64,000 bases of DNA, from assembly GCF_017301635.1 (NCBI RefSeq), contig NZ_CP071091.1, positions 3,918,001-3,982,000 on the forward strand, read 5' to 3'. The translations under genes and the position numbers were made by a program. Under the pieces are notes generated by a model. The model worked only from the letters and a program-made list of their open reading frames with translations. It was not told the origin of the DNA and made no database searches. Positions 1-6,719 of this stretch are shown here, piece by piece; position 1 is the first letter of the stretch; each line of letters begins with the position of its first letter. This DNA is from Myxococcus landrumus (lineage in GTDB: Bacteria; Myxococcota; Myxococcia; Myxococcales; Myxococcaceae).

Positions 1-249
1 CAGCCGTGGCTCGGAGAGTCCATCACCGAGACGGGCCGCGTCGCGTACCACGCAGCCACGCCGGCTCCGGCGCGCCTACGTGAGTCGCAGAGCTGGCCCC
101 GGTGCGACCACCAGGTCGCCTACCGCGCTGGGTGCCGCACCCAGCCAGTCCCCCCGGATTGTTGCTCACAAGTCTTGCAGCTCCCCCTTGCCGCCCCGTC
201 GTCATCGACCGACTCCACCGGAGGTACTCATGCCCCCCTGCACGCCTGA
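1..249 (+). CDS. Hypothetical phage protein, 3' end only
   Basis: This frame is open from the left edge to a TGA at 247-249. Its first 100 bases have the GC-rich third positions typical of real genes here, while the competing frame does not. It would overlap the start of the replication gene by 20 bases. The visible C-terminus has several cysteines and matches no family I recognise. It could be a chance open frame. Confidence 0.35.
   Translation, partial: QPWLGESITETGRVAYHAATPAPARLRESQSWPRCDHQVAYRAGCRTQPVPPDCCSQVLQLPLAAPSSSTDSTGGTHAPLHA
213..224 (+). promoter_or_regulatory. Ribosome binding site held in a small hairpin
   Basis: The GGAGG that fixes the start of the replication gene (ATG at 230) is preceded by its own complement: CTCC at 213-216, a three-base loop, then GGAG at 220-223. 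Folding would hide the ribosome binding site. A similar arrangement occurs at 2071-2085. Confidence 0.4.
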
Positions 250-1330
250 CGCGGACTGCCAGGGCCAACTTGAGGAGCTGCGCGTCGCGCTCGCGGAGGA
301 GCGCCGCGCCCGCTCGTTCGCGGAGGGACTCGCGGAGGGACTGAGGCAGGCGCTAGCGATGGCCCACAACGCGGCCAGCGCGCCGACACCTCACGCGTTC
401 CCCGTCACGCAGCCCAGCGTGACGCATCCCCAGCGCAGCGTGACGGCCAGCGTGACACAGGAGGGGGAGAAGGCGGGGGAGGCAGAGAAAGCCGAACGAA
501 AACGCGCTTCTGCTGCCGTCCGGCAAGCCGTGAAGCGCCAGCGTGACGGCCAGCGTGACGGCGCCCAGCCCAGTGTGACGCGACTCCCTGTTTCTTCCCC
601 CTCCTCCCCCACCATCCCCAGGGGTCGAGGGGCATTGGCTGTAGTCACCGCCTCTGCCCTGGATGTGCGTGACGCCCAGCGTGACGCCATCCGCGAGCAC
701 CGCACTCCGGACACCTTGCCGGCTCCGGTCCGCGAGCTGCGTGAGGCGTGGAACACCCTCGTAGCTCCCCACGGATTCTGGGCCTGGTCCGAGCGGACGT
801 CGCGCCAGCTCCTAGTGGACGCCCTCGCAGCGCTGGAGGCCCGGCCGCTCGAGGAGTGGCGCCGCGTGTTTGCCCTCGTGCCGCGCTCCCCGGTCTGTCG
901 CGGCGAGCTCCAGTCACGCACGCGAGCCAACGTGGTGCGCATCATCCGAGGTCGGACCACGTCCGGGCACGAGGTCGCTGAGCAGCTCCTGTCGGGGGCC
1001 TGGTCCGTGGACCCGGAGCCCGAGGTGATTGCACCGTCTGAGGAGCCCGGCGCCTTCATGTGCATGGAGGGCATCCCGGAGGGGACCGAGGCCATGCGCG
1101 CCTGGGCCCAGGTGCTGGCATCCATCCGGAGTGAGGGCCACCAGTACGCGCTGGAGTGGCTAGCGCGGGTCAGGCCCAACAACGTCGACGAAGGGCTGCT
1201 CGTCGTCGAGTGCCCAGACAAACACTTCCTCTCCTGGGCAGAGGACCACTACCGCGCCCTTCTGGATGAACACGCCGCGCGTGTCGGGCTCGCGGGCGTC
1301 AGCCTCATCACCGTCGACGAGGACTCTTGA
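230..1330 (+). CDS. Phage replication protein with DnaA domain I-like C-terminus
   Basis: This 366-residue protein probably starts phage DNA replication. The last 80 or so residues match the DnaA N-terminal (domain I) pattern: a tryptophan-led helix (AWAQVLASI), a WLARVRP strand segment, and VVECPDKHFLSWAEDHY. In DnaA that domain binds the replicative helicase or its helper. The N-terminal half is alanine- and glutamate-rich, followed by a serine/threonine/arginine-rich linker encoded by the repeats at 415-686. The ATG at 230 is chosen because GGAGG lies six bases upstream; a longer frame back to 80 has poor codon bias. It stands first in the early region, like lambda O, whose origin also lies inside the gene. 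I infer the replication role from the domain and the repeats. Confidence 0.6.
   Translation: MPPCTPDADCQGQLEELRVALAEERRARSFAEGLAEGLRQALAMAHNAASAPTPHAFPVTQPSVTHPQRSVTASVTQEGEKAGEAEKAERKRASAAVRQAVKRQRDGQRDGAQPSVTRLPVSSPSSPTIPRGRGALAVVTASALDVRDAQRDAIREHRTPDTLPAPVRELREAWNTLVAPHGFWAWSERTSRQLLVDALAALEARPLEEWRRVFALVPRSPVCRGELQSRTRANVVRIIRGRTTSGHEVAEQLLSGAWSVDPEPEVIAPSEEPGAFMCMEGIPEGTEAMRAWAQVLASIRSEGHQYALEWLARVRPNNVDEGLLVVECPDKHFLSWAEDHYRALLDEHAARVGLAGVSLITVDEDS
415..686 (+). repeat. Iteron-like direct repeats, candidate phage replication origin
   Basis: CAGCGTGACG occurs at 415-424, 436-445, 539-548, 551-560 and 677-686. A nine-base copy lies at 448-456, a one-mismatch copy at 571-580 and a partial copy at 666-674. 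The copies at 415, 436, 448 and 571 are read as SVT, while those at 539, 551 and 677 are read as QRD, so two reading frames are used. The repeat is therefore conserved as DNA rather than as protein. Iterons inside a replication gene are the layout of lambdoid origins. Confidence 0.6.
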
Positions 1331-1407
1331 CGCGCCCCTGTTTCTCGTCGGGGCGCATCGCGGCCCCTTCGCATCGCAGCACCGTTGTCACACCACAAGG
1401 AGGAAGC

Positions 1408-1992
1408 ATGAAGTCGTTCACGCTGGTCCTGCTGCTGGCACTGTTTCTGGGGACCTCTTCAGCGCGTGCCGCCCCGCCAATCGAGCGTGTCACCATTCCG
1501 GGACTGCAGCAGGACGAGTGGGCACGCACCATCGAGTACGCAAAGCAACGTACGCAGGAAATCTTCAACAAGTACGGAGGACGAGTCGGGTATCCGGGTG
1601 GCTCGAAGCTCGACCATGCTGACGCGCAGTGCATGGTGGGCTTGCTCGCCCATGCTTTCGTCACGGCATGGCGGAACACGCTTCCCTCGGGCACGCCTGA
1701 AGTCGTCAGGCTCGACCAAGCCGCCGAGTACCTGAAGAGAAACTCGGATTTCTGGTGTGGCCAGGGTGGTCCCCCACAAGAGAACCGCGCCCTGCAGATG
1801 CTGGCCCAGGCGGCGCAGGACACGGTGAAGGCTGGTCAGGTGAACCGCAATGCTGAGCGGTCGCTACCCAGCGGTTGGAAGAAGCAGCTCGACGCACTGC
1901 TCAAGAAAGACCAGTGGAGCCCCGCGGAAGTCGCCCTGGTGGGGACGGTGGCCGTCCTCTTGCTGGCGCGTGAGGCGGTCCCGATGCCGTAG
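1408..1992 (+). CDS. Secreted hypothetical protein
   Basis: The 194-residue product starts at an ATG with AAGGAGGA six bases upstream. It begins with a clear signal peptide (MKSFTLVLLLALFLG, cut after SARA), so it is exported. The mature part is mixed helical, with two cysteines that could form a disulfide, and ends in a hydrophobic stretch (VALVGTVAVLLLA) that may anchor it in the membrane. It lies between the replication protein and a small membrane protein. I do not recognise the family. In a prophage, a secreted early protein could act in superinfection exclusion, but nothing in the sequence proves that. Confidence 0.65.
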   Translation: MKSFTLVLLLALFLGTSSARAAPPIERVTIPGLQQDEWARTIEYAKQRTQEIFNKYGGRVGYPGGSKLDHADAQCMVGLLAHAFVTAWRNTLPSGTPEVVRLDQAAEYLKRNSDFWCGQGGPPQENRALQMLAQAAQDTVKAGQVNRNAERSLPSGWKKQLDALLKKDQWSPAEVALVGTVAVLLLAREAVPMP

Positions 1993-2070
1993 CCGTTCCC
2001 GCGGGGCCGCTCCGGGCGCGGCCCCGCGCCACACCGAGGTGCCTGATGAACAACTTTCGCTCGACCAACA

Positions 2071-2085
2071 ACCTCCGGTGGAGGT
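2071..2085 (+). promoter_or_regulatory. Ribosome binding site held in a small hairpin
   Basis: ACCTCC (2071-2076), a three-base loop and GGAGGT (2080-2085) form a perfect six-pair hairpin that contains the ribosome binding site of the small membrane protein starting at 2093. Translation of that gene may need the hairpin to open. Confidence 0.45.
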
Positions 2086-2092
2086 GCTTGTG

Positions 2093-2287
2093 ATGCCAGG
2101 ACTCATCCACGCAGTTGCCTACGCGGTGGTGGCGACGGGAGCACTCGTCATCATCGCCCTGTGTTCCTGGCTGTCGTTTGTCTCGCTCCGCGCTGTCCTC
2201 AAATGGAGCGGCTGGTGGCGCGACTTCTTCGCCTTCGTGGTGACGCGCAGCCGGAAGGACCGTCGCCTGCTCGGGAGGATGCGATGA
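2093..2287 (+). CDS. Small single-pass membrane protein
   Basis: This 64-residue protein has a strong membrane segment at about residues 8-32 (AYAVVATGALVIIALCSWLSFVSL), shown here only as its approximate extent, followed by a basic tail rich in arginine. The predicted topology is N-out or N-hairpin with the charged tail in the cytoplasm. GGAGGT lies seven bases before the ATG. The stop overlaps the start of the next gene (ATGCGATGA), so the two are translationally coupled. Small basic-tailed membrane proteins in prophages are often exclusion or lysis-timing factors; the function here is unknown. Confidence 0.55.
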   Translation: MPGLIHAVAYAVVATGALVIIALCSWLSFVSLRAVLKWSGWWRDFFAFVVTRSRKDRRLLGRMR

Positions 2288-2550
2288 CCCAGCAGGACCC
2301 GGGGCTGGACATGCGCCAGCTCATCCGTGACGACCCGCTCGAAGCAGAGCGACTGACCCGCTACGCCCAGTCGCTCATCCGCCGCGGCGCAGACCTTCAC
2401 GCCGTCCATGCCGAGACGTACATCCGGCTCGGTACGCTGTACCAGTGGCACTCGCGGATTCGCCGTGAGGCACTCACTCGGCGCACCGCGAGCAGCCAAC
2501 CGTCCACTCCTTGCGGTGGCGCCCGGCACGCGAGACTTCGCGCACGGTGA
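2284..2550 (+). CDS. Small hypothetical phage protein
   Basis: This 88-residue protein starts at an ATG overlapping the stop of the membrane protein before it. The first 60 residues look like a compact helical unit (DMRQLIRDDPLEAERLTRY) rich in acidic and basic residues; the tail is basic and low in structure. Its last 77 bases overlap the convergent Cys-rich gene on the other strand, so either this tail or the end of the other gene may be non-essential. No family is recognised. It probably belongs to the same early transcript as the replication protein. Confidence 0.5.
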   Translation: MTQQDPGLDMRQLIRDDPLEAERLTRYAQSLIRRGADLHAVHAETYIRLGTLYQWHSRIRREALTRRTASSQPSTPCGGARHARLRAR

Positions 2551-2761
2551 GCGCCCCCTGATGCGGTGGCACATGAGCGCCGCACCGACACCTCCCGGCC
2601 CGGAGGTTCGGTCGGCGACCAGGGCGCGCCCACCTGCACTCGGCTTCAATGTGCCTGGTGCCGGTCGCAGCCTCGTACCAGCACAGCTCGCCCTTCTGGA
2701 TGCGCCCTCCACATCCAGCCGCGGTGCAGGTTCCCGCTTTCGCCGCGACGATGATGGGCAT
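2474..2761 (-). CDS. Cys-rich, probably zinc-binding small protein
   Basis: The 95-residue product opens with MPIIVAAKAGTC, then has a CGG-IQKGE-CWY segment of the sort found in treble-clef or PARP-like zinc fingers, followed by further cysteine and histidine pairs (CRW, CRCGAH, CSRC). It probably binds zinc and perhaps DNA. Its start overlaps the stop of the sigma-like gene by one base (TGATG), so it is the last gene of a three-gene minus-strand unit: RusA, sigma-like factor, zinc protein. Small zinc proteins of this type are common near phage recombination genes. The exact function is unknown. Confidence 0.6.
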   Translation of the reverse strand: MPIIVAAKAGTCTAAGCGGRIQKGELCWYEAATGTRHIEAECRWARPGRRPNLRAGRCRCGAHVPPHQGALTVREVSRAGRHRKEWTVGCSRCAE

Positions 2762-3717
2762 CAGTCCCTCGGCAGCAGAGCGAGCTGGTCCGGCTGGAGC
2801 CGCGCGCGGCGAGCGCTGGCGACGCGCGGACGGCGGACCACCCCTCTGCTTGGCGCGTCGTCCTCGCCTGGGCCAAGTCCCTGCGCGTTGAGGTGCTCCC
2901 GGAGCCGCGCAAGGCCGCGCTGGTGGAGTCGTTCCACCTGCGCGAGTGTCAGCCGCAGCTCTACCGCCATGGTTCGCGTCGAGGCGGCTTGGCCTTCTGT
3001 GCGTCCGATACCTGAGAGGCCCTGGACGACCTGCCGCTCAAGCCTCGGCAGCCGATAGAGTGCCCACAGCACGGCATCCCGTTGGGCAACAAGAGCCAGC
3101 CGTTCGACCGTGTTGTCCACGAGAGAGAGTCGCAGCTCAGCGCTAGCGCCTGCGCCCCCGTGCTTCCGGTCAAGGGCGGCGGAACGCCAGTCGGCGCCGA
3201 GGTCCCGAGTGGCGAGCAGCGCATCGAGGGACACAGGCACGCTGACGGAGCCCTCCCCCAGGGCATAGGCCGCCGCGGCATCCATCCCTTGGCGGCGCAG
3301 CACGGACGATACTTCCACGCCCTCGGCAGCGGCGGTGCGCTTCGCCCTCCGCACCGCCTTGCGTGCATGGTCCGTCAGGTGAACGGCGCTCGACCAGCGC
3401 GCCGCGGCGCGCACCATCGCCTGCTCTCCCAGGCGCATTGCCCATGCCGGGAATGCAGAGCGCCCAGCACCCGCGCGCCCCGGCGTGAACGGGCGGGCGC
3501 GCTGCTGCTTCATCACTGCCATGAGCGCCTCCTGCACCAGGTCTGCGACCGGAGCCGCGCGCCACCTGCTCTGGACGGAGCGTGCAACGCGCTCAATGTC
3601 TGGCCGAATCAGCTCAGCGAGTCGGGACTCCGCACGCCGGGCTTCGCTCCCTCCAGCAGGCAAGCCCTGAAGCTTGTGGAGCAGCTCCTCGAGGACAAGT
3701 TCGCGCGCTCCGCTCAT
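2761..3717 (-). CDS. Phage-encoded sigma-70-like transcription factor
   Basis: This 318-residue protein has the outline of a sigma-70 family factor. A region 2-like part covers residues 55-120, with DLVQEALMAV at 59-68 and an aromatic segment (FPAWAMRLGEQAM) like the core-binding and minus-10 reading helices. A region 4-like helix-turn-helix covers 206-276 (LPRLERQVVQGL through LTLAQVERLHQRGLARLREHL). A long insert sits between them. The ATG overlaps the RusA stop (ATGA), so the two are coupled. It would redirect host RNA polymerase, most plausibly to phage genes. Known myxophages and many large phages carry such factors, but this one is divergent and could instead be an anti-sigma-like or packaging-related DNA binder. 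Confidence 0.6.
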   Translation of the reverse strand: MSGARELVLEELLHKLQGLPAGGSEARRAESRLAELIRPDIERVARSVQSRWRAAPVADLVQEALMAVMKQQRARPFTPGRAGAGRSAFPAWAMRLGEQAMVRAAARWSSAVHLTDHARKAVRRAKRTAAAEGVEVSSVLRRQGMDAAAAYALGEGSVSVPVSLDALLATRDLGADWRSAALDRKHGGAGASAELRLSLVDNTVERLALVAQRDAVLWALYRLPRLERQVVQGLSGIGRTEGQAASTRTMAVELRLTLAQVERLHQRGLARLREHLNAQGLGPGEDDAPSRGVVRRPRVASARRARLQPDQLALLPRD

Positions 3718-4247
3718 GACTCCTCCCTCCTCGCAGGAAGCCGGAGACCAGAGCTCAGCCGCAGCTTCGCCCTGGCCTTCTCCATCCGGTTGCGGTTTCG
3801 CGTCGCTCGGGCTTTCGCCGCGCGCTCCGCGCGGACGCGTCGGTGGGTCACAGCTTCCTCGTGGGTGGCGTGGCGCTCGCCCATGGCGCGCAGCTCGACG
3901 CGAGGCGCCGACGCATCGTCCTTGCGAACAGCAAGGAGCTTGACCACCTGCTCATCGTCGAGCCACGCAGCTCCGTTGAGGGCGTCACAGAGCACCTTCA
4001 ACGCGTTGTCCAGGTCCCCAGTCTGCCGCGGGCGGTACACCACGACATGCATCCGCACTGGGCCAGCAAGGGGACGTACTCGCGCATTCGCAACAGCCCG
4101 AGCGACGGCCGCCTTGTACGCGGTGGCTTGGGCGGACGGAACCAGGCCGCGCCCACGAGCTGCGCGCCAGTACGCATTCGCGGACGGTGGGTACGGGAGA
4201 GTCAACCGAACAACAGCGCAAGGTCGAGCTGATGGAGAGCTGGACAT
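3714..4247 (-). CDS. rusA: RusA-family Holliday junction resolvase
   Basis: RusA cuts four-way DNA junctions, resolving recombination and replication intermediates before packaging. The 177-residue product has the family N-terminus (LTLPYPPSANAYWR, residues 15-28) and the catalytic block GDLDNALKVLCDALNG (77-92) followed by WLDDEQV (95-101). D78, D80, K84 and D98 match the known active-site spacing. The basic C-terminal tail is longer than in E. coli RusA (120 residues). The start at 4247 is chosen close to the conserved domain; in-frame starts at 4280 (ATG) and 4286 (GTG) are possible. It is the first gene of the minus-strand early unit. Confidence 0.85.
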   Translation of the reverse strand: MSSSPSARPCAVVRLTLPYPPSANAYWRAARGRGLVPSAQATAYKAAVARAVANARVRPLAGPVRMHVVVYRPRQTGDLDNALKVLCDALNGAAWLDDEQVVKLLAVRKDDASAPRVELRAMGERHATHEEAVTHRRVRAERAAKARATRNRNRMEKARAKLRLSSGLRLPARREES

Positions 4248-4533
4248 GCCCCATCCGGTACCATCGAAACCTGACGGCATCGGCACGCCCCGTGCTCATC
4301 GGAAGGGCATGGACAACTGGACTTGGCGGGTGGCGCTCGCGCAGCGCCTTGGGGCGGCGGAAAGGCAGATGCAGGCTGCGATTGTCGGGCTGGACGGCAG
4401 TCCATCAGCGCAGACGAGGTATGCGCGGGCGCGGGCTGAGTACCGAATGGCCGAGGAGCAGGCCCTGGCCGTCCTCGGCGCGAGTGACGCGCTCGCTCTC
4501 GTCGAGGATGGCACCGCCGACGAGCTGGAGTAG
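4246..4533 (+). CDS. Small hypothetical phage protein
   Basis: This 95-residue acidic helical protein is divergent from RusA. With the ATG at 4246 (GGAG eight bases upstream) its start codon overlaps the RusA start codon inside one CATG. A second ATG at 4309 would give 74 residues, with a poorly spaced GGAAGG. The body (RLGAAERQMQAAIVGLDG, then an alanine-rich helix ending DGTADELE) reads as a single helical bundle. No family is recognised. It is followed closely, with overlap, by a zinc-finger protein. Confidence 0.5.
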   Translation: MPHPVPSKPDGIGTPRAHRKGMDNWTWRVALAQRLGAAERQMQAAIVGLDGSPSAQTRYARARAEYRMAEEQALAVLGASDALALVEDGTADELE

Positions 4534-4888
4534 AAGCTCGCTCGTGCCTCGCCACGACAGCAGCAAGACGCGCCCGGAGAGACGAAAGGCACGCGCCGGA
4601 ACCACCGTCCGGATTGACGGGCTCCACGTCTCTCGCGCGGCATGGTCGCGCGTGGAAGTGCTGGCCGAGCAGATGAAGCTCGCGGGCATTCCACGAGCAC
4701 GCCGCTCCGGTGCGCTCGACCTCCTGTTGATGCAGTCCACGGTTGCGGCCGAAGTCCTCGCAGGTGGATGCCCGGTCTTCCGCTGTGCGACGTGCGGCGC
4801 GTGGCCGGCGAGTGCCCGCGAGGCGATGGCACACCATGACTCCCGCCCGGAGCATGAGGTGCCGGGATTCACCGTGCCACCTCGCTGA
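4508..4888 (+). CDS. Zinc-finger, DNA-binding-like phage protein
   Basis: The product (126 residues from ATG 4508, or 114 from GTG 4544) contains a short ribbon-helix-like part (TTVRIDGLHVSRAAW, then an alternating helix) and ends in a classic-looking C2H2 finger: CATCG, a 12-residue helix, then HHDSRPEH. It overlaps the preceding gene if ATG 4508 is used. Both parts suggest nucleic acid binding, possibly a phage transcription regulator. The family is not recognised and the start is uncertain. Confidence 0.55.
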   Translation: MAPPTSWSRSSLVPRHDSSKTRPERRKARAGTTVRIDGLHVSRAAWSRVEVLAEQMKLAGIPRARRSGALDLLLMQSTVAAEVLAGGCPVFRCATCGAWPASAREAMAHHDSRPEHEVPGFTVPPR

Positions 4889-4906
4889 TTCCCCACCGGA
4901 CTGCGG

Positions 4907-4916
4907 CGCCCCTTCT
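4907..4916 (+). promoter_or_regulatory. CGCCCCTTCT intergenic motif
   Basis: Exact copy of the recurring prophage decamer, just after the stop of the zinc-finger gene and 18 bases before the GTG at 4935. Here a normal GGAGG also precedes the start. Confidence 0.5.
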
Positions 4917-4934
4917 TCGAGGCACGGAGGCCAC

Positions 4935-5153
4935 GTGCGAAGAGACCATCCATCCGCCCAGACTCCCGAGCGACTCCGGCGCCAGCGCGTGCGCGATGAC
5001 TACGCCCGCGCGCTGCGCCAGCTCAAGGGCGAGCCCGAACCCCAGACGGCAGTCGCACCAGCACTGGGGCCTGGCGAGAGGTGCCATTGCGGCGGACCGC
5101 TTCTACTGGTTGGTGGGCGGAGCATCTGCGGACTCGGCCTTCACGACGACTGA
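4935..5153 (+). CDS. Small zinc-ribbon-like protein
   Basis: The 72-residue product starts at GTG with GGAGG four bases upstream. The first half is a basic amphipathic helix (ERLRRQRVRDDYARALRQL); the second half has CHCGGPLL and a later cysteine, a half zinc ribbon. It follows the zinc-finger gene and may be another small regulator of the early region. No family is recognised. Confidence 0.5.
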   Translation: MRRDHPSAQTPERLRRQRVRDDYARALRQLKGEPEPQTAVAPALGPGERCHCGGPLLLVGGRSICGLGLHDD

Positions 5154-5266
5154 GCCATCTGTGGCAGGCACGAGCCGTCTGGCGCGGACCCTCAGCTCGC
5201 CAAGCTGCCACACCCGCCCGGCATGGTGCTGGGCGGGGTTGTTCTATCGCTGCGCCACGAGGAGCC

Positions 5267-5515
5267 ATGGCCAACGTCCTGGTGCGGTGGCAGGCCGAAG
5301 ACTTGCGCGTCGTTCAAGAGCCAGGGCACGCACCGCGCTTGGAGGTCTTCGACGCGCATGGCGACTGGTCCCCATGGTGGGAGCCGGTTGATGTGGCTGC
5401 TCGTGACGCTCTGGAGTTGCGGCGCCTGCTGGACCGCATCCTCAACACTCTGGCCCGGGTTGGTCGTGCGGACCAGGCGGCCTCGTGCGCCGGCAGTCCC
5501 TACCCATCGAGGTAG
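5267..5515 (+). CDS. Small hypothetical phage protein
   Basis: This 82-residue protein starts at ATG 5267 with GAGGAG three to four bases upstream. It starts with beta strands (VLVRWQAEDLRVVQE) and has a WSPWWEPVD aromatic patch before a leucine-rich helix. It lies between the zinc-ribbon protein and the toxin gene. The function is unknown. Confidence 0.5.
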   Translation: MANVLVRWQAEDLRVVQEPGHAPRLEVFDAHGDWSPWWEPVDVAARDALELRRLLDRILNTLARVGRADQAASCAGSPYPSR

Positions 5516-5532
5516 CCGCGGGCGCCACAACT

Positions 5533-5538
5533 TATATT
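5533..5538 (+). promoter_or_regulatory. Candidate minus-10 element of the toxin moron
   Basis: TATATT stands out in the GC-rich surroundings, 38 bases before the toxin start. No good minus-35 is visible. Phage accessory genes often have their own promoter, which this could be. Confidence 0.35.
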
Positions 5539-5576
5539 CCCGTCCTGGCTGGGCTATCTCGTTTTCTGTGCATTCC

Positions 5577-6215
5577 ATGGAACACGTGCGAGTCGCGAGC
5601 GTGCTTGCGCTGCTCACCATCATCGGCTGTGGCTCGGCAACCGTTGGCGCGACGGCAGGGGCGGTTCCCGCCGCTGGGAGATGGGCCGGGCCATCCGTTC
5701 CGTCACCTGACGGAGGAGTGGTGCAAACGGTCATCTACTATGGCCCGTGGCAGTGCAACGCCACGTACATGGCGCAGTGCGAGCGGAAGTGCGCCGCAGA
5801 GGGCCACGCGCTTCTGGGCTGCATCTGGATTGCGGACATCAAGGGTGATTGGACCGGGCGGTTCATGAGCCTGCCAGCGCGGGGGGGCACGCGCTTCGCC
5901 GTGAAGCACTGTTGCTGCAGCTACCCGACAGTCGGGAACGTCCCAGTCCTGCGGCGCATGTGGAACAACGCGCGCAGTGGCTTCCGACGCGAATGGGCCG
6001 ACGAGTTCGGCGCGTGGCCTCAGACGCGCGACGGGGTCAACTGGGCTGGCCACCACATCCACGACCTCCTGCACGGCGGTGCCCCGGTAGCGCGAGGCAA
6101 CATCATTCCAGTTCCGGACAACGTCCACCTGGAGCTCAACGAGGCATACCCAGCCTGCTACTCCAGAGACCCACGGTGGCTGGGAGTCGGGCCTGTGAAG
6201 CCCTACCTGGACTGA
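5577..6215 (+). CDS. Lipoprotein nuclease toxin, SitA-like
   Basis: The 212-residue product begins with a lipoprotein signal (lipobox IIGC, Cys18), so it is anchored in the envelope. A cysteine-rich middle part (Cys 60, 68, 72, 82, 112-114) precedes a C-terminal domain with W-AGHH-IHDLLHGG (155-168), NIIP (175-178) and H184. That is the pattern of HNH/His-Me finger nucleases in polymorphic toxins. The next gene is a SUKH immunity protein three bases away. In Myxococcus, SitA lipoprotein toxins of this layout, paired with SitI proteins and often on prophage-like elements, are passed between siblings by outer membrane exchange. I infer membership from layout and have not compared sequences. The start is the ATG directly before the signal peptide. 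Confidence 0.65.
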   Translation: MEHVRVASVLALLTIIGCGSATVGATAGAVPAAGRWAGPSVPSPDGGVVQTVIYYGPWQCNATYMAQCERKCAAEGHALLGCIWIADIKGDWTGRFMSLPARGGTRFAVKHCCCSYPTVGNVPVLRRMWNNARSGFRREWADEFGAWPQTRDGVNWAGHHIHDLLHGGAPVARGNIIPVPDNVHLELNEAYPACYSRDPRWLGVGPVKPYLD

Positions 6216-6217
6216 CG

Positions 6218-6694
6218 ATGACGATGGACGAACTCCTCGCTGAGGTCTCGCGCTCGCACCACCCGCGCCCCCCGGCAACCTCAGCGGAGATTGCCGAATT
6301 CGAGGCCCGCGTTGGGTGGAAGCTCGACGACGAGTTGCGGGCATTCTATCTCCACAGCAACGGCGCCGAGCTCTTCGAGCCGCTCCCCAATGCGCAGTAC
6401 ATCATCCTGCCCCTCGCGAAGATTCGACGTGCGCGCGTCGCGATACGCGGGCGGGATGAGGACTCCGCAGGCCCCCCTGGCTGGTGGGCGCTCGTGAATT
6501 CCCAAGATGGTGAGTGGGCGCTGCTCGACGTGAGTGCCGGCCAGCAGCCGTACCCACTCCTGGAGGCGTGGCACGAGACGTTCCCCGGCCAGTGCCAACG
6601 CATCGCCGGTTCGTTCCGCGAGTTCCTGGCCGCTGCGCTGGCTGGCGGGGACCGCCTCTACTGGCTCCAAGAGGGCGGCCCACTCGATAAATGA
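6218..6694 (+). CDS. SMI1/KNR4 (SUKH) family immunity protein
   Basis: The 158-residue product has the SUKH signature at residues 19-55: PATSAEIAEFE, then a W-KLDDELRAFYLHSNGAELF segment. It continues with the strand-rich core (PLAKIRRARVAI, WWALVNSQDGEWALLDV) and an aromatic C-terminal helix (SFREFLAAAL). SUKH proteins are cytoplasmic and neutralise toxins of polymorphic systems, mostly nucleases. It starts three bases after the stop of the lipoprotein toxin, so the two are one operon and this protein is expected to protect the lysogen. Confidence 0.8.
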   Translation: MTMDELLAEVSRSHHPRPPATSAEIAEFEARVGWKLDDELRAFYLHSNGAELFEPLPNAQYIILPLAKIRRARVAIRGRDEDSAGPPGWWALVNSQDGEWALLDVSAGQQPYPLLEAWHETFPGQCQRIAGSFREFLAAALAGGDRLYWLQEGGPLDK

Positions 6695-6719
6695 GCGGGC
6701 CGCGACTCCATCGTGCAGC

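Noticed and set aside
3082-4245. Long plus-strand frame opposite the sigma-like and RusA genes
   Set aside because: It is a shadow; only the part after 4246 shows coding character and a start signal.
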